A stretch of DNA of 64,000 nucleotides from Calcarisporiella thermophila CBS 279.70. Lineage: Eukaryota; Calcarisporiellomycota. The notes under the pieces are model-generated. The model was not told the DNA's origin and made no database searches. It worked only from the letters and a program-made list of their open reading frames with translations. The stretch is from assembly GCF_041956535.1 (NCBI RefSeq), contig NW_027192194.1, positions 341,444-405,443 of the forward strand. The letters are read 5' to 3'. How positions within the stretch are numbered: position 1 is the first letter of the stretch; each line of letters starts with the position of its first letter. Positions 15,114 through 26,039 of the stretch are shown here, in pieces. The translations under genes and the position numbers were made by a program.

Positions 15114-15966
15114 TTTGATCTCAAGATTTCGAAAATAAGAAATAAGAAAACTAGTTTCAGACACCGATAAATTTTCAAATATATAAGTTGATACATTGTG
15201 TTCTACTGAATTGGCCGTTACTAGATAATCTTGTAGAAGTAGAATTAACATAGCATTTTTTTTTTTTCCCAAAAATAAATGCACCGCCATGTACCCCATA
15301 TTTGGTTCCAAAATTTCGAGTATCTTATTCTAAATGAGATCCTATATAATAATGAAATTAGAGGCAAAATTACAAAACATTAATATCTCTGGGAAGCTGC
15401 TCGCAGAAAAATGCCAACCCATTAACGAGGGAAAAATCACCCCTCAACATCTTGGGATAAATTTGTATTTAAAATACTATTAGCCAACTAGGTGAGAAAA
15501 CTGGCGTACCCATGGGGGACACTTTTGTTTTTTCTGGAATGCTCATTTTTGCATTATTGTATGGGCAGAGTTATATCATGGTACAGTCTAAACAAAATCT
15601 ATAGCTATATCCTGACTCAGTTTTTGTCTCATATAAAGGATTTTGAGATCTCATAAAAAGAGGAATATTGTATTGCAACAGAAAGCCTCTAAATGCGTCC
15701 AAATTTCTTTGATTTTGCAAGCTCTTGGTCAAAATTTTACATTTTTCTCCTATTTTCCTCCCCTTTTTCCATCAAGTTATTACGCCTTTGGCCGCATAAG
15801 TTGAGAATACAAGAAATTAGGCCAACGTCGAGCAATCAAACTTTATGTTTCCTCTGCTCGATTCCTCAACTTATCTCATCGTTTTTACTATCGCAGTCTA
15901 TATATCCTCACGTTCAAAAGATAAATACAGATATAGGACTTCTAATAATTGCGCCGCCCCTTCTCC
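15114..15966. other. divergent STEEP1/SNT2 intergenic region
   Basis: 853 bp between divergent start codons. It holds homopolymer T tracts (15250-15258) and AT-rich DNA. An open frame from 15693 to 15977 has no domain, lies directly before and partly over the SNT2 start in another frame, and looks spurious. No RNA gene was recognised. Confidence 0.45.
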
Positions 15967-18900
15967 ATGTTGAATAAGCTTTCGAAAAATGGTGCTATGG
16001 TTCAAGAGACCACCCTTGCAAATGGAACTACCGTGCGAGTAAACGGTATTATATCTAATATGTTCCTTTCCTGCAGAATACCTATGATGTTATAATAATT
16101 TTACCTATAAATTAATATTCACTCATAACTTCAACGAAAATAGATCACGTCTACCTCCTCCCTGAGCATCACACAGAACCTTACTATATTGGGCGCATCA
16201 TGGAATTTGTCAAGCTACCCCAAAATAAAGAGCTTCAAGCTCGCATCGCCTGGTTCTATCGTCTTAAGGACGTGTTTCATCGTAAACACTATGATTCCCG
16301 GCAGCTCGTTGCGACTATGCATTCAGATCTTAATCCTGTGAGCAGTATCCGCGGAAAATGCGTCGTGACTCACCAGCATTACATTACGGATTTAGATGCG
16401 TATCGACATCTTGATGACCACTTTTATTACTCTCAACTACTTGATCGGTACATTCAGCGTTTGTTCGAAGTCCTTCCGTGCGAAACAGTAAGGAATGTTC
16501 CTATGCACATCTCGAAAGCACTCAGGGAAAGGTATCAATATATTGTTGTGGAACCAAGCAAGGCTGCAGATTTCACAACGGCTCATGTGGAATGTACTGT
16601 GTGCGGGAAATGGTGCGCTAGGTAAAGAGTCCAAGTAAACGCAATTATTAGAGCAAATTCACTAAAATATCTCTTTTTTTTTTAAAGTAATGAGGCTCTA
16701 CGCTGTGTATCCTGCAACAATAACTACCATCTCTCCTGTTTGAATCCCCCCATAGCTAAAAAACCTTCAAAAGGCTTTGCCTGGCAATGTGCATGGTGCT
16801 CTAAAAAGGATCTTGATCGTATTGCGCAGAACACTGCTGCAGGAGTAATGGCCCCTGCTCCACCTGATCCTCATCCATCTACCGGCCCTGCAACACCTAC
16901 TAGAATATCGCGGCAAGCAACACCGACGCCAGAATCGAACCGATCATCGCCTGCAACAAGCCATCCAACTCCATCTGGAAGAAGGGGGCGCCATTCTCTC
17001 GGTCAAAAGCATAAAAAATGTAGGTTAAAGTTTAGGTCTGTGATTAATCCCGCTAATTACTATTATTTTGAAGGTATTGTAAACCGAACCACTACTACGG
17101 AAACGATGTCACATGGGTGGCCATTTCGCTATTTCGGCATTCATTGCCATATCAACGATATCTTGGGTAAGCATTTATTAGAAATAGACTGTATTACTTT
17201 ATATTTATGAGTATTTTCTCCTAATAGATGATGACGATCGCATATACCCTCGTGCCGCAAGCCGAATAGGAACAAAATATCAAGCAGTTGTCCCGGATTG
17301 GTGCGAAACTAATTCATCTCAGGATGCGGCAACGCCTTCGTTCTCTATGGAAAAATCGGGGAGGAGCAGAAAATCTAAAGTAGAAAAAGGTGCTTCCAAG
17401 GCCAAATCAAGCACACCAATCGAGGGTAATTTACTGTAGTTAATATTACAATCCAATTTTAACATTTTTTTCTTTTGTATTTATTAGCCATTCCAGTTAG
17501 AGGGACGGAGGAAACAGTCGAAGTTATATATAAAAAACCTGATGATCTTCCTTTAGAAATTGGTGAGTGTGCAATGCGCCCTTCAACCTATAAATATGAG
17601 GATAGCCTTTCGAATAATGGTTTAATTCTTTTGTAGTTGAGAATTATATGGATACTGTTAAAAATCTTAGTCTCCCTCTTCCTCCATATTCGGTTGATCT
17701 ACTAGATCGTGCACTTCATGAGCTTCAAAAACACGAATATAAGGTAGATACGTGTCTTTCCGATATAAGGGCTCTGACAGCCCAAGATCTTGGGGTGGTG
17801 GATTGGACCCGAGAGGAAATCGATGCATTCGAAAATGCAGTGCGTACTTATGGGCACGAAATTACTCGCGTTGCAAGATTTATACCAACAAAAAAAGTGG
17901 CAGATGTGGTGAGATTTTTTTATAGATGGAAAAAAACCGATCGATATGAACTGGTATATTCGGAGTACACTAAAATTCATAAGCCTCAGTATGTTGTCTA
18001 TGCTTATCTTACATTTTATGCGATCTCCTTAACATCTGCTTATCCATCATTAGAAAAAAATTTAAGAGACGTAATGCTGATGGCTCCTACGCCGACAACC
18101 TACAACCAATGGCAATTGATTCAGGAAGTGAGAGCGAGGATCCAACAGTGGCTCCTTCACATTGGGGTTCTGCACACCAGTGCGCCAATTGCCTCACCAC
18201 GACCTCTACCATCTGGCGTAGAGCTCCTCCCGATACTATTCGCAAAACGGCCTCAAGACGGAAACCGGTGCTCTGCGATGTATGCGGGATGTATTGGTTA
18301 AAGCATGGAGAACCACGGCCAGTAGAGCTTGAGTCCTCGAAAGGAAAGAAGAATGAAGGGAGAGGAGGATACAGGCGGAGGAAAGAAAATGATACTCCCA
18401 ACAGGAAGAAAGAGGTGAGCGTTAATCGCGAATACTTGATTAATAAGCATTTGATAAAACTTTGGCCCTATTTAGAAACGATCCCACTCTCCCTCCCCTC
18501 CACCCCCTTCTCCGTGCTCCGTTTGTGGAATATTAGAGGCTAAGTCGAATCCGCTTCTCACCTGTCATGATTGTGGATTATCTGTCCACACAGAGTGTTA
18601 TGGGGTTTCGTCCAAGCCGCAGAGTCGATGGATTTGCGACATGTGCAAGAATGACAAAGAACCAGTTGTGTCAACGGTAGGCACTCCATATTCCACACTA
18701 ATTTTGTACATAACACTAATATAGTTTTCATTTGAGCAGTCGTACAGCTGTGTTCTCTGTCGTAAACCCTGGAACAGCCCGCACCAAGCGCTTAAGAAAA
18801 CTGCGGGCAATAATTGGGCCCATGTCCTTTGCGCAATATGGATGCCCGAAGTCAAATTTGGCAATACAGCGTCACTTGAGCCTGTGGAGTGCATAGGCAT

Positions 18901-19492
18901 GATCCATACGTCGCGGTGGAAACAGACATGTTGTATTTGCCATGCAACAGGGGGAGCGACAGTGTCTTGTGACATTTGTCGCAAGGCGGTTCACTCAATG
19001 TGTGCGATGGAAGCAAAATGGAAAGTGGCGTTTGAAATGCAGCCAGTCAAATCGACAAAGCAAGTGACAGTGATAGGCGCTGGACACTTTGCGGCGGGAG
19101 GAGGTTGGATGGTTCCAAGGGTCTGGTGCCCTGAGCATGACACGGGAAAGCTACGAATTGTTAACATACATGAGGTGGATAATGAGACCGGGCATAGTGC
19201 AATCCATACTTATGTAACCCAGTACAAGCACTTTGATACCTCTTCAACGGGCGCTATGCGCAAGGCCCGTTTGGTCACTTCCGCGCAATCCTCTCGGCGT
19301 CTATCGGTCAAAAGACAGGTGGAATATGTGCAACGCCACACTTGTCGAGATTGTGGGACGGATGCATCTCCATACTGGTGGGATTATTCTGAATCGGAGA
19401 ACACTCCGGATCTTCCTGGGAAATCGATGTGCGTAGAAAAGCTGTGTCATTTGTGTTGGTGGAGTAAGACGCATTCAAAATCCCTAAGCTGA
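15967..19492 (+). CDS. SNT2: Snt2-like chromatin reader (BAH, PHD, SANT, GATA-type, ePHD)
   Basis: Multi-domain histone reader like Snt2 of the yeast Rpd3-Ecm5 complex and the fission-yeast Lid2 complex. Exons: 15967-16045, 16144-16621, 16688-17166, 17228-17425, 17488-17562, 17637-17988, 18054-18414, 18476-18676, 18740-19492 (991 aa). Domains in order: BAH about 20-150 (VRVNDHVYLLPEH, YYIGRIMEF); PHD1 about 176-230 (CTVCGKWC with a C4HC3 pattern); MWPF-like conserved block GWPFRYFGIHC; SANT about 490-540 (DWTREEIDAFENAVRTYGHE); GATA-type finger about 596-640 (CANCLTTTSTIWRR, CDVCGMYW); PHD2 about 690-735 (CSVCGILEAKSNPLLTCHDC); extended PHD about 745-885. A final CRDCGTDASPYWW...LCHLCWW unit looks like another GATA-type finger. 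A 54-nt in-frame segment at 17020-17073 may be an extra intron. The start codon is plausible rather than proven. Confidence 0.9.
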
Positions 19493-19856
19493 ATCGAATA
19501 GGGTCGTATATATAATTTTCTTATATAACACACTTTTTTTTTTATCATTTTCTTTCTCATTTTTCACCTATCACTCTTCGCAATAGTATTCTGTTTCTAT
19601 ATTTTTATAAAATGCAATTTAATTTATAGTATGTTCATTCATGTTGGATTTCCAGCTCCGATGCAACATTAAGTATTTGATACCTCTCCTAATTTATGTG
19701 CATAAGAAAGATAAAATAGCAGATGTTGAAGAGTGAAGGAGGCAGATATACATTGAGAAACGCGATATTAAGGTTGTATACGCGAAAATAGATATCAAAA
19801 TAATAGTTTGCGAGAATCATACAAAGGTCAATAGATAAATGGTAGAGGAGACAGGT
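19493..19856. other. convergent 3' region SNT2/sulfite oxidase
   Basis: 364 bp between two stop codons, AT-rich, presumably both 3' UTRs. No gene, repeat or strong hairpin was seen. Confidence 0.5.
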
Positions 19857-21236
19857 TTAGATTCTGGAAGGGGCCTCGCCTACTTCAACCACCGACACTA
19901 CATTGTTCATTATGCCGCGCATGTTCCACCACCCGCTCTCGGGTTGCACATTTCCCCGCGAGTCAATAGCTTGTGCCAAAACCTTTGCCCCGGGTTTTAG
20001 GTGCATTCGAGCTTTCCAGATAACCCAACCCCATGCACGACCATCTTTCTCATCAGCTTGCCCATCTAATTCGGCGCAAACCCAAGAGTTGCCACCATCG
20101 GGAGAAACTCGAACCTCTAATACTTTCGCACCACCACCAGAATAGGCATATCCGCGCACAGTGTACGGCGAGCCGCCTCGAGGTAGTAAAGTACCCGAGT
20201 GTGGGGAGCAAATGACGCATTGGATATTGCATTCTTGGAGAGCAGGTCTTTTGCACCACTCCGTTGCCGCCTGCTCCTCATTTAGAACCTTACAAAAAAA
20301 TTAGTAAGCACACTGAATCTGAAGAGTCTAAAAGGAGATGTATTACATTTTGGGGTAGTATTTTATAGTCTCTCTTCTGCCAATATGACGAGGATTCATC
20401 GGCTTGAACTTTGATTTTAGCCAGGTACTTAACGGATCGAGCCCCGATAAATCCTATTGATACCATTATAAGCTGGTTTACCCTCGATTGCAAAGTGCGA
20501 TTGCAATGCTCACCTGGGACTATAGCGCGCACTGGATAACCGTGTTCCAAGGTTAACGGTGCACCATTCATCTCATAAGCGAGAATTACGTCTCCAGCTG
20601 GATCCATCGCCTTGGATAGAGGAATGGAGGCTTCGTACTTCTCCCCCTCTTCACACATATCACAACCTTCAAACGCAACATGGTGGGATAAATTGTAGTT
20701 TATCCCACAGCTAAGTAGCACATCACATAACCTACATCCCTGAAGCGAAATTGAACATTAATGTACAATCAAAAATCCATTCAGAGTTGGAGAGTACCTT
20801 CCACACCGCATTTCCAATGGCACCCTCTCCCCAAAGAAGACCGGAGACCTTACGAATTTTATTCATGCTCTCACGTCTGTTCCCTGCACACTTTACATCA
20901 CATTTAAGATATTTTGAAACTTCACGGGTGCGAAAAACGGTTAAAATGGTTATTACCCACCTGCAATGCAACAGTTACCTCAACCTGCTGATAATTTTGT
21001 TTCAATTCCACCAATGTTAGCTTTTTCATTAGCTTGCCGCCCACCAATATCTCCACTTCATGTTTGGAAGAATCTAGTCGAGGCATCGGTCCATGATTTC
21101 GGACAAAGAAATGAGGGAGAGAGGTAATGACTCCTGCGGTCAAACTATCAAGGCATCGTGGCTCAGCATTGTATGGAGAGGCCGCGCGTATCTGAAGATT
21201 GGAGCAATCTTTTTGCTTGGGAAAATGACCAGACAT
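19857..21236 (-). CDS. sulfite oxidase, molybdopterin type, no heme domain
   Basis: Molybdenum-cofactor enzyme oxidising sulfite to sulfate. Exons 21236-20961, 20890-20798, 20739-20514, 20453-20347 and 20288-19857 give 377 aa. The N-terminal substrate/Moco domain contains PYNAEP, FFVRNHGPMP and, across the first intron, VALQ|CAGNRR, whose Cys (residue 93) is the expected molybdenum ligand. Further family blocks are GEGAIGNAVWKGCRLCDVLL, GYPVRAIVPG and FIGARSVKYL. The C-terminal dimerisation domain has GYAYSGGGAKVLEVRVSPDGG. There is no N-terminal cytochrome b5 domain and no obvious presequence, so it resembles the plant/fungal peroxisomal type that passes electrons to oxygen. It ends in PSRI, only a weak match to a PTS1 signal. 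Nitrate reductase is unlikely because no heme or FAD domain follows. Confidence 0.93.
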
Positions 21237-21617
21237 GATGAATATAGATGGGGAAAAGGGATGCTATATTAAGAAAACTTCAACAAAAATTGAATTTCCT
21301 GCGGATTCATACTCCTGAGTTATATCCAAATCAAAGCGAACCTAAATTTTGACACTTTTATCCTACTACGTGGAATTGTCCATTACATCACATCGAACCT
21401 TTTTCCTAAATGCCCAGCGGTAAAACTATAGAGTCGCTGAGGTCTTTTTGCCCCTATTGTGAGGTTGTATTGAGCAGGCGACTCATCTTTAGACACGAGA
21501 AGCTTTCTTCAAGAGTTTTGAGGATAAATAATAAGGCTATTTAAAAGTCTCTGACGTCAAACTCAGAGTTCGCACAAGCAGTCCACAATATACAACGATA
21601 AATTGTTACAAAGCAAT
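21237..21617. other. intergenic region upstream of sulfite oxidase
   Basis: 381 bp between two minus-strand genes; it should hold the sulfite oxidase promoter and the 3' end of the next gene. TGACGTCA-like sequence (CTGACGTCAAA) lies near 21552. Nothing else is recognisable. Confidence 0.4.
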
Positions 21618-22644
21618 CTATTCCCACACCAAAGCCCCATGCTCGTTCACTTGAGCGGTCCTCTCTTCCCTCTGCTTGTTGGACCAATGATTCTCAAGGG
21701 GGACCACCGGCTTTCGTCCCGCCCCTCGTGCGAAAAACTCTTTGATCCTTTCGTTCTCCAGCGCTCGCTTATGCGCAGCAAGTCGCGCAGCTTGAACCTC
21801 GTCTGCCTGCTGTTTGAGCTCCTTTTTGCGCTGTGCGCGCAATTGGTTCTCGCGCTGCTTCTTTGTGAGTAGTTGGGGAGCTGGATTAGTACTCGCACGA
21901 ACGTGTGGAACTATTTTAGAGTACGGGTAATGGTGGGAAATGTAGGAGGGTTATTGCACTGCCGCATTATTCAACGCTCATAAACTTACCAGTGTGTACA
22001 CGGCCCCAGCCGGGCTCTACGGGCTCTTCTATTCTCTGCACTGGCTTCTCAGACTTGATCCTTAAAACTCTTGCATAGTGCACATTTTCTACATCCATAT
22101 GGGGGTCAATCTCGTGCACTTTCTCATCCTTCTTCATCGCAATTGATTGCAAAGAGGATGGCTCCTTTCTTTCTGGGTTCTCTGAAACTAGTGAAGTAGG
22201 GGATGTCACTACACTAGAATCTCGACTGGGAGTAGTTATCAAGCCTTTGCCATCCTTATCTTCGACTAATTTCCTGGTGAATTTCTCTATTGGCACCTGC
22301 GAAAGATGTTTTTCGTTGGTGGATAATTGATCCTGAGCCAAGCTCGGTTCGTTCGAGCGACAAGCATTTTCCTTGTGTTTAGCTGTCGATACAGAAGATT
22401 TAGAATTATCTGCACATTTCTCTGGCTCTGCCGACTGCTCTTGTTCTAATTTCCCATCCTCTTGCTGGGAACGAGCCTGATTCCCTTTTCTTTTCTTTTT
22501 CTTTTTTGATTTTGATTTTTTCACATCATCGATCGCCTGATGATGTGTTTGTGAGGTCTTAGTATTCTCCTGACGGATAATGTAAAATATAAAAAATGGG
22601 AGAAGAAGAATAATCGATAAAAGAATGGCAGAACTAGACATCAC
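21618..22644 (-). CDS. membrane-anchored basic coiled-coil protein, unknown function
   Basis: Two exons, 22644-21990 and 21910-21618, give 315 aa. The protein begins with one hydrophobic helix (about residues 5-24, AILLSIILLLPFFIFYII) followed at once by a Lys cluster (KKSKSKKKKKRK), so the rest is probably cytosolic. A long polar Ser/Glu/Lys linker leads to a conserved-looking PVEPGWGRVHTG. The C-terminal third is a charged helix starting TKKQRENQLRAQRKKELKQQ and finishing in NEHGALVWE. The pattern KKQREN...helix...G-LVW-D/E is, from memory, shared by uncharacterised proteins of other fungi. I cannot name a function; ER anchoring is inferred from topology only. Confidence 0.7.
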
Positions 22645-23023
22645 AACGTGAGAACAAAAGGGATGCCACCGAACCTAGTATAGTAAGTATTGGAGGGGAA
22701 TAAGGAGATTTATAGTGAGCAATCCTCCAGTGTAAGCAGTCACAATTCATTTAATTATTTTTTTGGAATTGTTCAAAACGAGTATAATATGCACTTTTTA
22801 GACAAGAATATTCTCCTTATTATTATTAAACAAGTACATTATCTATCACTACTTTGAATGAGATTGCATGGAGTTTAATTTCCTCTGCGTAACATGGAGA
22901 TAACTGCTTAAATTGTAACATATTCACTCAAGCATAAAACATGCTATTGAAAACAAATCAAGTGCAAATGGGAACAACTACTACAGGGATAGGAAGTGAA
23001 GAAAAAAAACTTTTATATTATAA
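22645..23023. other. AT-rich intergenic region
   Basis: 379 bp between the unknown membrane protein and the end of the POT transporter, both on the minus strand. No ORF, RNA or repeat was recognised. Confidence 0.45.
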
Positions 23024-25164
23024 TTACATGTAATCGTCATCATACCTCCGAAACTGTAGATAGAAAAATAAAGTGAAAGCCCCCATGACCACCGATTCAA
23101 ATGCATATACCCATAAGATTTGAGGGTCTACAGACCAGATTGCGAGCAGTAACCCAATGAGCGACCCCAAAGCATTGGTAAAAAGGAAGAGCGAAATGAC
23201 AACAGATCTAATCGAGTAAGTGTAAGTGTTACTGCTGGAGCGAACTCATTTTGTTCTTCAACCTACTTTAGCTCGGGAGTTGCGGCTTGATATGCAAACT
23301 CAAGTCCAGTAATAGACGAGAATAACTCAGAAGTCGCAATTAACACATACGGAATTATTAGCCACCATATTGAGATGTGGTTTACAGGCATTGTTCCTGG
23401 AATGATGTTGCTTATATTGGTGAAGTTGTAATAAGGTGGAGAGTTGTACACAGCTGCTTGCAAAATGGTGACTGTTTCATAAACAAGCAACGCTGATGTC
23501 AAGGAATCATAAGATCTCTATAATAAAGAGCGATAATACCATAAAGAAAGCATATCGAAGTAATCCCAAACCCAATGGATATGCGGGTGATATGACCAAA
23601 TTTGAAACCGCGATTGTGGAGAAAGGGGAAAATCAAAATGTCAAAAATTGGGATAATAATAACCAACACCATGCTGAATAACAAAATGCAATTAGAGCAT
23701 ATATTTTCCAATACTAGGCTTTTTCTTACCTATTAAACACGTTGAGCTGCTCTGGACCGAGCCACGCTGGCCTTTGCATATGGAGTCCCATCGTCACAAA
23801 CTATTGAGTAGAAAAACCTTGTAGGAAAAAATGGCAGAGCAGAAAACTATATTTACGGGCTCACATTATCAAACATCTATAACCTCTACAAGTTAATCTC
23901 GAGTATTAGCCTTCTTTTTTCTTCGTAAAAAGAGACTTACATTATTGTAGAGCGCCCAATATATCGGGTATATCATAAACACTTTGCAAGCTAACCGTTA
24001 AAAATAAATCACTGTTGGGGTGAAAAAGAAGAAAAAAAATCTAATTTGTACATACCTTTTAGAGTGAGCTTGAGATCGTCTACGAATTGGTTATTCCATT
24101 CTAAACATTCATCATCTGACTTGGCATAGTCAAGCCAAGTATATCTTTTCTCCGGGCAAGAGTGATCTTTTCTGAGGCAATAGCCACATGAACTATCATG
24201 TGTTCGCTTAGCAGCAATGGCGTAACGCATGCAATGTAAAACTTTGCGAAGGATCGATCCCCCTGGCGGAGTCATCTATTTACAAGATGGTTACCGGTAT
24301 TCAGACCCCGGGGCTAAATAAAGTACGAACAACGTAGCTCTTCTTGTCGAAAATGAATACGATAATTCCAACGGCGAATATGACGGTCGGAACCAAGTAC
24401 GCATACTCGAACCCCTTGTTATTAGCTAGGAATGGACAGATCACTAAACAAAAGAAAAACAGGTTAGAGATGTTTATCGAAAGGCGCAGATATGTACATT
24501 GTCCCAGGAGTGCTCCGATATTAATAGACCAGTAGAAATAACGGAAAACGCGCTCCAACGTCAACTTATGATCGTGTATGACACGTTTATTTAGCACCTT
24601 TTCATCGGCGGGGACTTGTTCAGCTGCAAACGCTGATACATTTGCCTTTATTCCACCCGTCCCAAATGAGATGAAAGCGTACAGAGAAGTGTAGAAGCCT
24701 AGATGGCGAAAAATATCTGGCAAGTCAGGTAATGCTGATATGGTCAACAGGATAAGTCCTAGCAAATAGTATGCGCAGAAGAAAAGACACACGCGATATC
24801 TTCCAAACCACTGATCGGCTAATACCGCGCCGAGTATGGTTGTTGTATATGCAAGAAAGATAAAACCTCGATTAATGGCAGTGGAGACATCCGGTGGGAG
24901 AAAAAGTTTCTCTATCATATAATGCTGGAAAAGTGTGGATGCACCATAGTAAGCGCTGCGCTCTGCAAACTCGAGGACTACTATGGTGAATACTGAACGA
25001 GGCAGTGGGCCAGCCACACGCGTAAATTTGCATTCATCTCCATCGAATCCATTCTCATCCTCTTCATCAAAGGATTCCCTGGTTGTAGATATTAGATATG
25101 TAGAGGAGGGATCTTTGTGGAGAAATTTGCCACTTGAATCAGTTTCATCTAATTCAATGTCCAT
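23024..25164 (-). CDS. POT/PTR2-family proton-coupled peptide transporter
   Basis: Major-facilitator peptide/proton symporter of the plasma membrane. My exons: 25164-24498, 24443-24331, 24275-24056, 23990-23941, 23876-23865 (12 nt), 23800-23730, 23673 to about 23267 and 23207-23024. Motifs are VLEFAERSAYYGA (E-x-x-E-R motif of TM1), FISFGTGGIKANVSAFAAEQ (PTR2 signature) and RYFYWSINIGALLG. The C-terminal half carries YPIYWALYNN, MFDN, FVTMGLHMQ, IPIFDILIFPFL and ATSELFSSITGLEFAYQAA. Between 23560 and 23500 the frame shifts. Either a 56-nt intron with a poor GTTTGG donor (23562-23507, giving 555 aa) or a one-base frameshift explains it. The intron before GGSILRK (24330-24276) also uses a weak GTTCGT donor. 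Substrate range cannot be read from sequence. Confidence 0.85.
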
Positions 25165-26039
25165 CTAGTCAAAGATTTAATAATTGGTGTTGATGTAACC
25201 TTGGAGGCTGTTCAGGCATGGGCGGCCAATCGATTGATTTTTTTATTTTACTCTAGATAGTTTTGTGATCGAAGATCAAGCAATAAAAGCGCTTCCTTAT
25301 TGTAAAAACTCTCTACTATTTCAAGGAATGTTTTATTTTCCGTCCATCGAGGTTGGCCAGCGCATTAAAGCGATAAAGCTTTTTCCGGGCCATTATCTCA
25401 TCAACAGGAGGATTCGCTACGCACCGCTATTCAAGTGGGAATGCGAAGGGGATAGCCCTGAGGCGAGCAATTATCCCTCGAGATATTTCCCGTTGGAGAG
25501 GAGTTGCTTATGCTTCCCCATGCTCTTTCAGGATCCCCTCCCGTGGGGATCTTTATGCTTTGCACGCGCCAATTGCCATATATTCTAGCGGCCTAGCTGT
25601 TATTCGCACGAAGTTATTTTCGGGTTTTTGGCTCTGAGAAAGGAGGTTCCCATTTCGTACCACAACCCCTTTCTCGAACACAAGCGATCATAGGGAAATC
25701 CTCGAATGTATGAAACTGTGGTCTCACCTCTCCATTTTTGCGTCTTCGATTTGTCGGCCTCCTCCCCTCGAATCCAATCTTGGCTCGAATCACCCAAAAG
25801 TTAACCCTTAGATCGCACGGGTGGCCGACTCGACTCCATCCAACTGTAAAATTGTCATCCTGACCTCGGCTCCTTTATGAAGCTCACCCGTTTATATATA
25901 TCACGCATTATTAGCTGGCTTTTCTTTCTCATTTTTTTATTTCTGCACCCAAAGTTCTCTTTCTCTCTTTCTCTTTTATTCTCCTTACTCTCGTTTTGTT
26001 TTATCATTCCTTCTTTCGCTCTCCTTCATTTCGTATCTG
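25165..26039. promoter_or_regulatory. divergent POT/LPMO promoter region with TATA box and pyrimidine tract
   Basis: 875 bp between divergent start codons. TATATATA at 25893-25900 lies about 140 bp before the LPMO-like start and is followed by a long C/T-rich stretch (about 25919-26036). This is the pattern of strongly expressed fungal genes. GC content is higher than to the left. The short ORFs here show no domain. Confidence 0.5.

Noticed and set aside
15693-15977. 94-codon ORF before SNT2
   Set aside because: Overlaps the SNT2 start in another frame, no recognisable domain, located in the promoter region.
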